From contig NZ_CP023540.1 in the NCBI RefSeq assembly GCF_003692615.1, positions 434,001 to 498,000 on the forward strand: a DNA stretch of 64,000 bases, in the 5' to 3' direction. The position numbers and the translations under genes are program-made. This stretch comes from Chryseobacterium sp. 6424. GTDB lineage: Bacteria; Bacteroidota; Bacteroidia; Flavobacteriales; Weeksellaceae. A model generated the notes under the pieces. That model was given only the letters and a program-made list of their open reading frames with translations, had not been told where the DNA came from and made no database searches. Of the stretch, positions 38,317 to 47,952 are shown in pieces; the stretch's first letter is position 1; each line of letters opens with the position of its first letter.

Positions 38317-38348
38317 AAAAAAAGCTCAGAAATAATCTGAGCTTTTCT
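38317..38348. terminator. Bidirectional terminator between trmB and rpsB
   Basis: AAAAGCTCAGA and TCTGAGCTTTT form a stem around AATAA with A-rich and T-rich tracts outside. It closes both the trmB (+) and rpsB (-) transcripts. Confidence 0.85.
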
Positions 38349-38364
38349 TATTTAAGATAAAATC

Positions 38365-39132
38365 TTATTCTGCAGCATTATCGAAATCTGCATCAGCGTC
38401 AGCCGATACTTTTTCGCCTTCTTCCTTAGATTTTTCTTTGTCTGCTTTTCTTTGAGATAAACCTTCTTTGATAGAATCTGAAACTACGCTCAGGATCATA
38501 TCGATAGATTTAGAAGCATCATCATTTCCGGGAATTACGAAATCCACTTTTCTTGGGTCAGAGTTCGTATCTACGATACCGAAAACTGGGATGCCCAATT
38601 TTTTAGCTTCAGTTACCGCGATGTGCTCTCTCATGATATCAACAACGAAGATTGCTGACGGAAGACGTACCATGTCAGAGATAGAACCTAAGTTTTTCTC
38701 CAGGTTCGCTCTTTGACGGTCAACCTGTAGTCTTTCTTTTTTAGATAAAGTTTCGAAAGTACCGTCTTTCTTCATTTTATCGATCTGGTTCATCTTCTTT
38801 ACCGCCTTACGGATGGTAACGAAGTTGGTAAGCATACCACCAGGCCATCTTTCAGTAATGTATGGCATATTAAGTTCAGTTGCATGTTTTGCAACAACTT
38901 CCTTAGCTTGCTTTTTAGTAGCTACGAAAAGAACTTTTTTGCCAGCAGAAGTAATTTTTTCCAAAGCTGCACAGGCTTCGTCCAATTTCACTGCTGTTTT
39001 ATGTAAGTCTACGATGTGAATACCGTTTTTCTCCATGAAGATGTATGGAGCCATATTTGGGTTCCACTTACGGGTCATGTGACCGAAGTGTACGCCTGCC
39101 TCTAAAAGGTCTTTAACATTTGCTTTTGCCAT
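38365..39132 (-). CDS. rpsB: 30S ribosomal protein S2
   Basis: Small-subunit protein of 255 residues needed for S1 binding and late assembly. It has LLEAGVHFGHMTRKWNPNM, PYITERWPGGMLTNF and VFGIVDTNSDPRKVDFVIPGNDDA. The tail is acidic and lysine-rich. In many bacteria tsf (EF-Ts) follows rpsB directly; here the next element is a terminator and trmB on the other strand, so tsf must lie elsewhere. Upstream are rpsI and a heptad repeat. Confidence 0.97.
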   Translation of the reverse strand: MAKANVKDLLEAGVHFGHMTRKWNPNMAPYIFMEKNGIHIVDLHKTAVKLDEACAALEKITSAGKKVLFVATKKQAKEVVAKHATELNMPYITERWPGGMLTNFVTIRKAVKKMNQIDKMKKDGTFETLSKKERLQVDRQRANLEKNLGSISDMVRLPSAIFVVDIMREHIAVTEAKKLGIPVFGIVDTNSDPRKVDFVIPGNDDASKSIDMILSVVSDSIKEGLSQRKADKEKSKEEGEKVSADADADFDNAAE

Positions 39133-39244
39133 GTCACTTTTTTGTTTTTAGTTTACGTTCCGCTCTTCTGCAAACAACAATTTCTTTAGATGGGAGAAAT
39201 GTTTGGGTGCTAAACTAAACGGGGCATTTTTTTGATTAGATAAT

Positions 39245-39313
39245 AGAGCCAAGAGCCGAGAACCAAAATCTCCAAATATAGTCTTGAATCTTGTGTCTTG
39301 AATCTTGAATCTC
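39245..39313. repeat. Heptad-period inverted repeat in rpsI-rpsB spacer
   Basis: The left arm reads agagcca, agagccg, agaacca, aaatctc (39245-39272). The right arm reads gaatctt, gtgtctt, gaatctt, gaatctc (39286-39313) and pairs with it. It shares the 13-mer GAATCTTGTGTCT and the word AGAGCCAAGA- with the repeat between rpsN and rpsH 38 kb away. The spacer of 186 bp separates rpsB from rpsI. Confidence 0.8.
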
Positions 39314-39318
39314 CTGAA

Positions 39319-39705
39319 TTAACGTTTCGAGAACTGGAATCTCTTTCTTGCTTTCTTCTGACCTGGTTTCTTTCTTTCCACCATTCTGGCGTCTCTGGTA
39401 AGAAGACCGTGCGGCTTAAGCAATAGTCTGTACTCTGCGTTGATTTCGCAAAGCGCTCTGGAAATCCCTAGTCTGATGGCTTCTGCCTGGCCAGTGATAC
39501 CGCCACCGAATACGTTTACGGTAACATCATATTGACCTGCAGTTTCGGTAAGGATGAAAGGCTGGTTCAGTTTGTACACCAATACATCAGTCCCGAAATA
39601 TTCTTTCGAATCTTTTTTGTTGATGGTAATCACGCCAGACCCTGGTTTCACATACACTCTTGCAACAGAAGTCTTTCTTCTTCCGATTTTGTGAACTGTT
39701 GACAT
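39319..39705 (-). CDS. rpsI: 30S ribosomal protein S9
   Basis: P-site-contacting protein of 128 residues: [21 protein letters not shown] at the N-terminus, [19 protein letters not shown] in the middle, and the C-terminal [16 protein letters not shown] tail. It follows rplM with a 5-bp gap, as in nearly all bacteria. Confidence 0.97.
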   Translation of the reverse strand: MSTVHKIGRRKTSVARVYVKPGSGVITINKKDSKEYFGTDVLVYKLNQPFILTETAGQYDVTVNVFGGGITGQAEAIRLGISRALCEINAEYRLLLKPHGLLTRDARMVERKKPGQKKARKRFQFSKR

Positions 39706-39710
39706 ATTAA

Positions 39711-40166
39711 TTATTTGATTTCGTTAATATTAATAACTTTTGGCTGCTGAGCTTCGTGCTTGTGCTCTGTCCCTTCATACAGATAAAGGTTAGAGAACAG
39801 GATAGATCCCAGTCTGTTTTTCGGAAGCATACCTTTTACAGATTTTTCCAATACTTTCAGGGAGTCTTTTTTCTGAAGTTCGAGTGCAGTCATAGACTTC
39901 TGACCACCAGGGTAACCTGTATGCCAGATGTAAGTCTTGTCAGCCCACTTGTTTCCGGAAAGGGTTACTTTCCCAGCGTTCAAAACGATCACGTTATCTC
40001 CGCAGTCTGCGTGAGGCGTAAAATTCGTCTTGTGCTTTCCTCTCAAAATCTTTGCAACCTTCGAAGCCAATCGGCCAAGAGGCTGTCCTTCAGCGTCTAC
40101 CACAACCCATTCTTTATTAGCGGTAGCTTTGTTAGCTGAAACGGTTTTGTAACTTAATGTATTCAC
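39711..40166 (-). CDS. rplM: 50S ribosomal protein L13
   Basis: Early-assembling large-subunit protein. From the GTG at 40166 it is 151 residues ([19 protein letters not shown]), the length and N-terminus I know for flavobacterial L13. An in-frame ATG at 40190 would add MFNRKRKS; both start sites lie downstream of the promoter box at 40214, so the longer form cannot be excluded. Signatures are [29 protein letters not shown] and [11 protein letters not shown]. Confidence 0.95.
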   Translation of the reverse strand: MNTLSYKTVSANKATANKEWVVVDAEGQPLGRLASKVAKILRGKHKTNFTPHADCGDNVIVLNAGKVTLSGNKWADKTYIWHTGYPGGQKSMTALELQKKDSLKVLEKSVKGMLPKNRLGSILFSNLYLYEGTEHKHEAQQPKVININEIK

Positions 40167-40213
40167 ACTTTTTCGTTTACGGTTAAACATAATTTTCCCT
40201 TAAAAAGGGTGTG

Positions 40214-40221
40214 CAAAGGTA
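40214..40221 (-). promoter_or_regulatory. Promoter for the rplM-rpsI-rpsB operon
   Basis: On the minus strand TACCTTTG matches TAnnTTTG. A TTTC lies 19 bp further upstream at the -33 position. The predicted transcript starts about 16 nt before the ATG at 40190. Confidence 0.5.
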
Positions 40222-40336
40222 AAGATTTTATTTGAAACTGGAAATGTTTCTGGAAATATTATGCTAAGGAATTGAAAATCTTACGCTTAATTGGATGAAT
40301 TGATTGTGTGTTCCAAAACTTTTAGTATTTTTCAAT

Positions 40337-40672
40337 CTATTTACTCCGTAAAGATTTGCTTGCCTTGAAGCTTGCTATAATATAATAAACAACAAAAACC
40401 ATGGAGAATTTAATAATCGATGGTACAGCTAATTCGAGATTGAAGAGAACAGTTCCTAATGCAACAAGTAAAATCATGGAAATAAATGAAAAACCTAACT
40501 TCTGCTTCAAAGTGAATTTAACATCATCAAGAAAGTAAGCCATGCCCCACGCCGTACCGAACGCCACACTGTAATACAAATCCAGTTCCCAGCCCTTGCT
40601 GCCCAATAGAAAATAATTCAGAAGGAAACTTATGGCTGTCCCGGCTAGGAAATAAATAGAGGCACGCTGCAT
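40337..40672 (-). CDS. Small membrane protein, four predicted helices
   Basis: A 111-residue hydrophobic protein. Four membrane segments can be read: IYFLAGTAISFLLNYFLL, LYYSVAFGTAWGMAYFL, LGFSFISMILLVALGTVLF and IIKFSMVFVVYYIIA, ending in a basic tail (SKSLRSK). No family recognised. It stands alone on the minus strand, 147 bp behind the rplM promoter region. Confidence 0.65.
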   Translation of the reverse strand: MQRASIYFLAGTAISFLLNYFLLGSKGWELDLYYSVAFGTAWGMAYFLDDVKFTLKQKLGFSFISMILLVALGTVLFNLELAVPSIIKFSMVFVVYYIIASFKASKSLRSK

Positions 40673-40726
40673 ATGCTGGAAATTTCAGCAAAATTAGAAA
40701 TTATAAGATTCAATCCAATTTTTTAT

Positions 40727-40734
40727 TACATTTG
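40727..40734 (+). promoter_or_regulatory. Candidate -7 box for the 40749 lipoprotein
   Basis: TACATTTG fits TAnnTTTG, 14 bp before the ATG at 40749. Confidence 0.4.
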
Positions 40735-40748
40735 AATTAAATACGCTG

Positions 40749-41126
40749 ATGAAAACCAGGACAATTTTACCCTTATTATTGGTACTTACATTCACCTCCT
40801 GCCAGGAAATTTTAGACAGATACTGGGAAGAGAAAGAGGAAGAAAATTACGTATCTCCGTATCAAGGGACTTATCAAGGGACTTACTCGGGAGATGAAAA
40901 GGGAACTTTAACAATCGAAGTTGCAAGAAACGGATATACTTCGGTGGCCCGAACTTCACAATTTGGGGCAGAAAACTCGTTTATCTCCGGCATGGTGCGG
41001 CACGACGGTGCATTACAATCGGTAAAACTACAGTCGGGATTTGTACTTGAAGGTAATCTCAACGTAAAAGCCGGAAACTGGCGGCTGGCTGACTGGAAGG
41101 GAAGCTGGTCCGTACAGAAACAATAG
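40749..41126 (+). CDS. Small predicted lipoprotein of unknown function
   Basis: A 125-residue protein with signal ILPLLLVLTFTSC and lipobox FTSC (Cys18). The mature part has an acidic stretch (YWEEKEEEN) and then a tandem YQGTYQGTYSGDEKGTLTIEV, suggesting a small beta-structured domain that ends in WKGSWSVQKQ. No named family recognised. It converges on lplA; the 118-bp gap includes a weak hairpin (GTTTTAAA / TTTAAAAC). Confidence 0.7.
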   Translation: MKTRTILPLLLVLTFTSCQEILDRYWEEKEEENYVSPYQGTYQGTYSGDEKGTLTIEVARNGYTSVARTSQFGAENSFISGMVRHDGALQSVKLQSGFVLEGNLNVKAGNWRLADWKGSWSVQKQ

Positions 41127-41244
41127 CGATATTATCTCATCGTCCTCTGCGTTTAAAGGTTATGGAGATCTGCTTGAGTTACAACTAACGTGTTTCTGTT
41201 TTAAATTTTACTTTAAAACGCTTCAACCTCTCGATTTTTTTAGG

Positions 41245-42228
41245 TTATAGGAAGGCTTCCAAAATTTCTTCCACTTCCACTTTTCCGAAATACTGCGTAA
41301 TATCCACCGCAGAAAGTACCTTGTTGATCTGCGAAGATTCATGTTTTACACCGATTAATTGTGTTTCCAGATCTTCAATCGGGTTTTCCGCGAAGAAATC
41401 CCCGAATATCTTGGCCTGCTTGATGGTTCCTTTTTCTACGTCGAGGTGCACTTCGATAAAACCTGCCGGCACTTTAATCCCTTTCTTGAAGTTGTAGTTT
41501 GGCGAAAAACCGAAATTCCAGTCCCAGGTTTCATATTTCTCGGCGGCTAATTTTTTAATTCCGGTTATGTCTTCAGGGGTTAGTTCGTAACGTTCGGCTG
41601 CCGGGTTGTTATGGATGATTTCTTCCGTAAGCAGTTTTTTAAAGGCTTCGGTAGAAAGCGGTTCCGGCAGGTATTCACTTAGATTGGTCACGCGCGAGCG
41701 GGTGGATTTCGTAGCCTTATCGACAAATTTCAGTGGATTGACAGTAAGCGCCTGGCTGAGGACTTCCATTTCAGAATGAAGTAGGATGGTGCCGTGCTGG
41801 ATCATCTTGCCCTGTCGTGCGAGTTTGGCGTTACCACTGAACTTTTTGTCATCTACCAGTAAATCATTTCTGCCTTTAAGGACGGCGGGCACACCGAGAT
41901 TGTTCAGTAATGTCAGCACAGGCTTTGTAAAAGCTGAAAAATCCATAAAATCGTATTCGCCCAGCAAAGTGTGAAAAGAAAAGTTCAGATTCCCAAGGTC
42001 GTGGTAAACCGTGCCGCCACCGGACATTCTGCGTACCACTTTGATGTTTTTTTCCTGTACGTACTGCAGGTTGATTTCTGCCAGGGTATTCTGGAATTTG
42101 CCTACGATGATAGAAGGCGCGTTCACGTATAACAGAAACAGGTCTTCTTTGGGGAATCTGCTAAGCAGATACTCTTCAGCAGCAATATTAAAATACGCAT
42201 CGTGCGAAGGCGAATCAATGATATACAT
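41245..42228 (-). CDS. lplA: Lipoate-protein ligase A
   Basis: Activates free lipoate with ATP and attaches it to E2 subunits and GcvH, 327 residues. The start is the ATG at 42228 (MYIIDSPSHDAYFNIAAEE); a longer in-frame start at 42288 lies upstream of the promoter box and is excluded by it. Family motifs are RRMSGGGTVYHDLGNLNFSF, the lysine in KFSGNAKLA and HGTILLHSEM. The C-terminal accessory domain (about 240-327) includes WNFGFSPNYNF. Confidence 0.93.
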   Translation of the reverse strand: MYIIDSPSHDAYFNIAAEEYLLSRFPKEDLFLLYVNAPSIIVGKFQNTLAEINLQYVQEKNIKVVRRMSGGGTVYHDLGNLNFSFHTLLGEYDFMDFSAFTKPVLTLLNNLGVPAVLKGRNDLLVDDKKFSGNAKLARQGKMIQHGTILLHSEMEVLSQALTVNPLKFVDKATKSTRSRVTNLSEYLPEPLSTEAFKKLLTEEIIHNNPAAERYELTPEDITGIKKLAAEKYETWDWNFGFSPNYNFKKGIKVPAGFIEVHLDVEKGTIKQAKIFGDFFAENPIEDLETQLIGVKHESSQINKVLSAVDITQYFGKVEVEEILEAFL

Positions 42229-42243
42229 ACCTATTATTTGTGA

Positions 42244-42251
42244 CAAAAATA
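42244..42251 (-). promoter_or_regulatory. -7 box that fixes the lplA start
   Basis: On the minus strand TATTTTTG matches TAnnTTTG, 16 bp before the ATG at 42228. It lies within the longer open frame, so only the shorter protein can be made from this promoter. Confidence 0.5.
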
Positions 42252-42753
42252 GCGGAATTTTATTTAATGCTTTGATTTTATTGCTCAAAAAACAGCATCA
42301 GCCTAAGCCAGAATTAAAGTTATTTTAGGACGCGTCAAGGACGGGTCAACTTTTATATATCTTCAATATAACGACATTATAAGTCCAATAAAACTCTAAT
42401 AAACTATTAGACTTTTAATGTTTTAAGATTACAGTAATAATAGAATTTCATTGAGTGAAAAGCGATGCAATCGTGAATATTAATGGAAAAATTATTATGG
42501 TATTCTTAAATCTTTTACTGAAACTTAGTTTGTCAAAGAGGGAAATGTTAACATAATATCTTAACTTTGAAATAGGTAATGGGGACTGTGTTTTATCCAG
42601 ATCAAGGGTCAAAGACGTATATAATATATGCATGACACCTTAATTACAGAATATTTCTGAACTGCGTTTAGCATATCCGCACAATATTTTGTAACATTGC
42701 ACAACACACATGATGGATGAAAATCAAATTCCGAAAATTAAAATACCACAGTA
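42252..42753. other. Long AT-rich leader of the polysaccharide locus
   Basis: Gene-free stretch between the divergent lplA and the first polysaccharide gene. It contains an imperfect 12-bp stem (AAAACTCTAATA / TATTAGACTTTT with one mismatch, 42390-42416), a TAACTTTG box at 42563-42570 and a TAACATTG-like box near 42694. No NusG-like gene or recognised riboswitch was found. The length suggests regulation of the locus at the level of the leader. Confidence 0.5.
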
Positions 42754-44697
42754 ATGGCTGTCCGCAACAAACTGAGAAACAAGATCTACAGTGGTGATAA
42801 TATGATGAGCATTTCCTCCGTAAGGTACCTGCCCCGCTGGGTAATTTTGGTCATTGACATCCTGTTAGTATCCACAGCAATCGTATTTTCATGTTATCTC
42901 ATTGAAAAACTGAGTTTTCATTCGCGCCCTGTATTCTATAACCGCATAAATATGTATCTGCTGATTATTGGGATTAGCGTAATATGCATGTTTACCTTTC
43001 GTACTTATTCGGGGATCATCAGGCATTCGACCTTTATTGATCTCTTTAAGCTGTTCCTGGCTACTTTTTTTACCACGGCGATAACGGGTGTCATTAATTT
43101 TACATATTATTTTTTCTATGGGGAACGAATGATTTACATGTCAGTCCCGTTCCTGGCGATTTTTTTCGCTACCTCCTTTATGCTGATGTTCATGCTGAGG
43201 CTGTTTGTAAAAGAATTTTTCCATTTAGCGCGTGAGTTCCGCCGGAGTTCCCTAAAAAAAAGGATTTTAGTTCTGGGTATTGATGAGCAATCGGTAGCGG
43301 TGGCAAGAGCTATTTTAGATAATCCGAACCTTCCTTATTACGTGACAGGGTTTCTTACACAAAGACCGGATTACCGCCTGGCAAATCTCTTGGGAAAACC
43401 GATACTCAGTCGTGATAGGCTGGAGCGCAGTACCAAAGAACAGTTGATGATTGATGGGGTATTGCTTGTAAAAGAAAGAATGACCAAAGAAGACATAAAC
43501 TCGTGGGTAAACCTCTTCCTGGAAAAAGACCTGAAAGTCTTGAAAGCACCTTCTGTACAGAAACTTCGGGATAACGATTTAGAAGGAAATTCCATTCGCT
43601 CCCTGCAAATAGAAGATTTATTGAACCGAAAGCCTATTCATATCGAAAATGATGAGGTAAGGATACGCCACGAAGGAAAATCAATACTGATCACGGGCGG
43701 CGCAGGCTCCATTGGTAGCGAAATCGTGCGTCAGGTAGCACAACTGAATCCATCTTTGGTGGTGGTACTAGACCAGGCAGAGACACCGCTTTATGAAATC
43801 GAAATGGAGATGAGGGCCAGATTTCCACTGATTGAGTTTAAATTTGTATTGGCAGATATATCAAACAAACATCGGCTGGAACCACTTTTCCAGAAGTACC
43901 AGTTCGCCATGGTTTATCATGCTGCAGCATATAAGCATGTGCCACTGATTGAAGAAAATCCACACGAATCTGTACTCGTAAATATCTTGGGTACTAAAAA
44001 TGTAGCCACACTCGCGTGTGAATATCAGGTGAACCGCTTTGTGATGGTATCTACTGATAAGGCAGTGAAACCTACCAATGTGATGGGCGCATCTAAAAGG
44101 GCGGCGGAACTTTTTGTACAGGCGCTACAGAATACGGAAGGTAACCGGACAAAATTTATTACTACCCGTTTCGGGAATGTATTGGGATCGAACGGCTCGG
44201 TGATTCCGCATTTCAAAAAACAGATAGAAGCCGGTGGTCCAATTACGATTACTCATCCCGATATTGTACGCTACTTTATGACGATTCCCGAAGCCTGCGA
44301 TTTAGTATTACAGGCAGGTACTATGGGCAACGGAGGAGAGATATTTGTCTTCGACATGGGGGAGCCTGTAAAAATATTGGATCTGGCGACTAGGATGATT
44401 AAACTTTCGGGGTTTGAGCCACATATAGATATCAAACTGATATATACAGGCTTAAGGCCGGGCGAGAAACTCTATGAAGAGTTGTTAAGCGATGATGCTA
44501 CTACATTGCCTACACATCACGAAAAGATTATGATTTCCAAAGATACCGATATGCAGTTTGAGGAAATCGACGGTTATGTGAAGAAGATTGTTCGTGCGAC
44601 ATTAAGGCATCAGAAAGCTGAGGTGGTACAGATCCTGAAAGATATCGTGCCGGAGTTTAAAAGCAATAATTCCGTATACGAGGCATTGGATAAATAG
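42754..44697 (+). CDS. Membrane-bound nucleoside-diphosphate-sugar epimerase/dehydratase (WbpM/FlaA1-like)
   Basis: A 647-residue protein of the PF02719 class. Four N-terminal membrane helices (about 25-150) are followed by a CoA-binding-like domain (about 165-290) and the catalytic Rossmann domain (from about 305) with ITGGAGSIGSEIVRQVAQL, VYHAAAYKHVPLIEENP and VSTDKAVKPTNVMGASKRAAE. In the YxxxK position the sequence is MGASK, as in the dehydratase branch. WbpM-like enzymes are UDP-GlcNAc 4,6-dehydratases, giving the precursor for QuiNAc/FucNAc/bacillosamine sugars. First gene of the locus. Confidence 0.88.
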   Translation: MAVRNKLRNKIYSGDNMMSISSVRYLPRWVILVIDILLVSTAIVFSCYLIEKLSFHSRPVFYNRINMYLLIIGISVICMFTFRTYSGIIRHSTFIDLFKLFLATFFTTAITGVINFTYYFFYGERMIYMSVPFLAIFFATSFMLMFMLRLFVKEFFHLAREFRRSSLKKRILVLGIDEQSVAVARAILDNPNLPYYVTGFLTQRPDYRLANLLGKPILSRDRLERSTKEQLMIDGVLLVKERMTKEDINSWVNLFLEKDLKVLKAPSVQKLRDNDLEGNSIRSLQIEDLLNRKPIHIENDEVRIRHEGKSILITGGAGSIGSEIVRQVAQLNPSLVVVLDQAETPLYEIEMEMRARFPLIEFKFVLADISNKHRLEPLFQKYQFAMVYHAAAYKHVPLIEENPHESVLVNILGTKNVATLACEYQVNRFVMVSTDKAVKPTNVMGASKRAAELFVQALQNTEGNRTKFITTRFGNVLGSNGSVIPHFKKQIEAGGPITITHPDIVRYFMTIPEACDLVLQAGTMGNGGEIFVFDMGEPVKILDLATRMIKLSGFEPHIDIKLIYTGLRPGEKLYEELLSDDATTLPTHHEKIMISKDTDMQFEEIDGYVKKIVRATLRHQKAEVVQILKDIVPEFKSNNSVYEALDK

Positions 44698-44715
44698 CGG
44701 AGAATTGTATATTTG
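44686..44715 (+). promoter_or_regulatory. Promoter for the wza-like export gene
   Basis: TTG at 44686-44688 and TATATTTG at 44708-44715 with exactly 19 bp between them match the -33/-7 pattern of Bacteroidota. It overlaps the end of the preceding gene and is the best-formed promoter in the window. Confidence 0.6.
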
Positions 44716-44742
44716 CAAAATTTGATTTTTTAAATACTTATA

Positions 44743-45552
44743 ATGAATAGAAATCCGGTTATAATTCTCATATTCTTAGTTTCTCTACTTATCTCATGCA
44801 AGCCCGTAAATAAGGCGAGTGACCTTAATTATATGCAAAATATAGAAGATATTGCAACGGGCGTGTCAGTCCAAAATGCAGTTACTACCATACAGCCGGG
44901 TGACCAGTTGGTGATTATGGTATCGGCTAAAGATCTGGATGTTATCAAACCTTTTAACCAAAATTACTCTTCAGGGGAAATCATTCAGAACGCACAGGCT
45001 GGCGGTAATTTGCCTTCAGCAGGACAAGCGGTTTTCGCAGGACCGACTTATACCGTAGATTCCGGAGGAAATATAGATTTTCCTGTGGTGGGAAATCTTT
45101 CTACAACCGGAAAAACACTTGAACAGTTTAAACAGGAACTTCGTAACGAAATTACCCGATATATCATTAATCCTACTGTGAATGTTCGTCTGGCAAATTT
45201 TAAAGTAACGGTCTTGGGAGAAGTTAACAGACCGGGGCAATACGTTGTGTCCGACGGTTATACCACACTTCTTAATGCTGTTGGTCTTGCTGGGGATTTA
45301 ACCATGTATGGGAAACGCGATGACGTACTCGTGGTAAGGAGTATCAATGGTGAAATGACCAAAGAAAGAATTAATCTTACTGATGCTTCGTTTATCAACT
45401 CGCCCTATTATCATCTTAAGCAGGGGGATGTCATTTATATCTCTTCAAATAAAACAAGGGAAAAGACCGCGCGTTTAGATCCCAATGCTGGCCTTTATAT
45501 CGGTGTAGCCTCTATCGTTGTTACTATTCTCGCCTTAGTCTTTAAAAAATAA
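44743..45552 (+). CDS. Polysaccharide export lipoprotein (Wza/BexD-like)
   Basis: Outer-membrane export channel component, 269 residues. Signal LIFLVSLLISC with lipobox (Cys19). The polysaccharide-export domain contains VTTIQPGDQLVIMVSAKD and YTVDSGGNIDFPVVG, and the SLBB-type ligand domain has KVTVLGEVNRPGQYVV. A C-terminal hydrophobic helix (YIGVASIVVTILALVF) ends the protein. The gene precedes the Wzc-like kinase, as in capsule and O-antigen loci. Confidence 0.92.
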   Translation: MNRNPVIILIFLVSLLISCKPVNKASDLNYMQNIEDIATGVSVQNAVTTIQPGDQLVIMVSAKDLDVIKPFNQNYSSGEIIQNAQAGGNLPSAGQAVFAGPTYTVDSGGNIDFPVVGNLSTTGKTLEQFKQELRNEITRYIINPTVNVRLANFKVTVLGEVNRPGQYVVSDGYTTLLNAVGLAGDLTMYGKRDDVLVVRSINGEMTKERINLTDASFINSPYYHLKQGDVIYISSNKTREKTARLDPNAGLYIGVASIVVTILALVFKK

Positions 45553-45570
45553 TCCTCATCATTATCTCTA

Positions 45571-47952
45571 ATGGATAATTATTCTGCTCACGAAACTTCT
45601 ACCCCCGTTAACACGGACACGGAAATCAATATTAATGAAATCATAAAACCTTACCTGCGGAAATGGCCGTGGTTTATTGTAAGTGCTTTTCTGGCTTTAT
45701 TAGTCGCTTATTTTTATTTGAAAAACACTACACCTGTTTACCGTGTTCAATCTACCGTTCTAATTAAGGATGCCAAAAGCAGTGGTTCTGCTGCGGGCGA
45801 AATGGGTGTGCTGAAGGATCTTTCTGGCCTTGGGGGCATGGGTACCAACAGTGTAGATAATGAGATTGAAATACTGAAATCGAAGAGGCTGATGCGTAAT
45901 GTAGTGACTACAAAGCATTTGCAGACGGCTGTATTCGTGGAAGAGGGTTTCATTACAAAAGAACTGTATGGTGAAACGTCACCAGTATCCGTTCACTTGA
46001 TTAATGAAAAGAAAAATCAGAAATTCCCTAAAGAATTTTTCAATGCTAGTCTTGAAGGAGATAAAGTGACGCTGGTCTCTGAAGAATTGAATTATAAAAC
46101 AAAGGGGATTTTAGGAAAAACCATCAGTTTGCCTTTTGCCAACATCATTATCACAAAAAATACCAACTTTGACGCGGGCAAAACTGGAAAATATACTGAT
46201 ATAAAACTTTCTTTTGCTTCTAACGAATCACGTGTCAATGAGTTACAATCTCTTGTAGATGTGAGCTTGGTGAACAAGGATGTAACGGTGATTGGTTTAG
46301 GTATGAATTATCCTCAAATCGATAAAGCCAAGGATATCCTGAATACATTGGTGACAGCTTATAATAAGGAGGCAATTGACGATAAAAACTCTGAATCAAG
46401 AAAAACACTTGAATTCATTGATGAAAGGATAGTCAAAGTTTCCGAAGAACTTGGCCAAGTAGAAAACAAAAAAGAAACATTCATGTCAGCAAACAAGATT
46501 TCTGACATTGAGACGGAAGCTAAAATTAATCTTGAGAGTTCCGCTGCTGCACGCGCCAGCCAGCTGGAAACAGATGCGCAACTCGAACTGACTAATGCAC
46601 TTATCAGTTATGTAGGTAAGGCAGGCAATTATCAGGCGCTTCCATCAAATGTAGGTTTGGCAAATCCCACCGCTACGGCTAATATTACCGCATATAATAA
46701 TTTGGTTCTCGAAAGAAACAGGCTTCTGGAAACTGCTACACCTCAGCACCCTGCGGTTGTGGAGATCACCGGACAGATCAATAATCTGAAGAATTCTATT
46801 TTGCAGAGTTTACAGAAAAACCGGACAGGTCTTGATCTGGCGCGTAAACAATATCAGTCGGAACAAAATCTGGTAAGTGGGAAAATATCAAAGATTCCAT
46901 CTTTAGAGAAAATGTTCCGGGGCATTGAAAGACAGCAGCAAATCAAGGAGAATTTATATCTGTTATTGCTTCAAAAACGTGAAGAGACGGCGATATCTTT
47001 AGCTATTACGGCCCCGAAAGCCAGGATTGTAGATTATGCGTATGCAACGCCGGAGCCCGTAGCTCCTAAGAAAGTGATCATTCTTTTGGCGACACTGATT
47101 GCTGGACTGCTACTGCCGTTCGTTTTCATTTATCTAAGAGAACTCTTTAATGACAAGGTCAAATCAAAACATGATGTTGAAAAGTTGTCACATGCGCCAG
47201 TTATTGCTGAATTACCTCGCGTAGAAAAGGGACAGAATGAACTCGTGGAATTGAATGATCTTTCTCCGATGGCAGAAGCCTTCCGGATCCTCATTACCAA
47301 TATGAACTTTATGTTGCCGAAAATGGATACCGGGAAAGTGGTTTTTGTCACCTCTACGGTAAAAGGCGAGGGGAAGACATTTGTCTCGGTTAATCTGGCA
47401 CTTACGTTGGCGACACCGAAAAAGAAAGTGATCATTATTGGTTCAGACATCCGTAATCCGCAGTTGCAGCGCTACAATCCTGCAAGAAAAGGACTTATTG
47501 GATTGACGGAATTCCTATATGATGACCAAACAAATCTGTCTGATGTGATCCATGTGAGCACTTTCAATCCGTATCTCGATGTCATCTATTCGGGCAGCAT
47601 TCCGCCAAACCCTACCGAACTGCTGTCGAACGGGCGTTATGAAGAGCTGGTGGCAGAACTCAGGACCAGATACGATTATGTGATTTTAGATACCGCGCCA
47701 TTAATGTTGGTGACAGATACGCTGCTGATATCCCACATGGCTGATGCTACCTTGTACGTAACACGCTCTGGTTACACAGAAAAAACACTGGTCGACTTTG
47801 CGAATAAGCAGATAGGATCGGGTAAGATAAAAAATACAGCCTTTGTATTGAATGATGTGGACAAAGATTATTTTGGGTATGGCAACAAGTACGGGTATGG
47901 GTATAGTGCAGTTGAAAAGAGCCTTCTGCAAAAGATAAGTGAACGCCTGTGA
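45571..47952 (+). CDS. Polysaccharide co-polymerase/tyrosine kinase (Wzc-like)
   Basis: Inner-membrane protein of 793 residues that controls chain length and export. Two membrane helices ([19 protein letters not shown] near 36 and [21 protein letters not shown] near 505) enclose a long periplasmic domain with coiled-coil regions. The cytoplasmic BY-kinase domain has Walker A ([10 protein letters not shown], near 595), a second site [10 protein letters not shown], and [12 protein letters not shown]. The tyrosine-rich C-terminus ([17 protein letters not shown]) is the autophosphorylation cluster. The stop overlaps the flippase GTG start. Confidence 0.92.
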   Translation: MDNYSAHETSTPVNTDTEININEIIKPYLRKWPWFIVSAFLALLVAYFYLKNTTPVYRVQSTVLIKDAKSSGSAAGEMGVLKDLSGLGGMGTNSVDNEIEILKSKRLMRNVVTTKHLQTAVFVEEGFITKELYGETSPVSVHLINEKKNQKFPKEFFNASLEGDKVTLVSEELNYKTKGILGKTISLPFANIIITKNTNFDAGKTGKYTDIKLSFASNESRVNELQSLVDVSLVNKDVTVIGLGMNYPQIDKAKDILNTLVTAYNKEAIDDKNSESRKTLEFIDERIVKVSEELGQVENKKETFMSANKISDIETEAKINLESSAAARASQLETDAQLELTNALISYVGKAGNYQALPSNVGLANPTATANITAYNNLVLERNRLLETATPQHPAVVEITGQINNLKNSILQSLQKNRTGLDLARKQYQSEQNLVSGKISKIPSLEKMFRGIERQQQIKENLYLLLLQKREETAISLAITAPKARIVDYAYATPEPVAPKKVIILLATLIAGLLLPFVFIYLRELFNDKVKSKHDVEKLSHAPVIAELPRVEKGQNELVELNDLSPMAEAFRILITNMNFMLPKMDTGKVVFVTSTVKGEGKTFVSVNLALTLATPKKKVIIIGSDIRNPQLQRYNPARKGLIGLTEFLYDDQTNLSDVIHVSTFNPYLDVIYSGSIPPNPTELLSNGRYEELVAELRTRYDYVILDTAPLMLVTDTLLISHMADATLYVTRSGYTEKTLVDFANKQIGSGKIKNTAFVLNDVDKDYFGYGNKYGYGYSAVEKSLLQKISERL

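Noticed and set aside
42229..42288. Longer start for lplA at 42288
   Set aside because: The -7 box at 42244-42251 lies inside that extension, and the family N-terminus begins at MYIIDSP.
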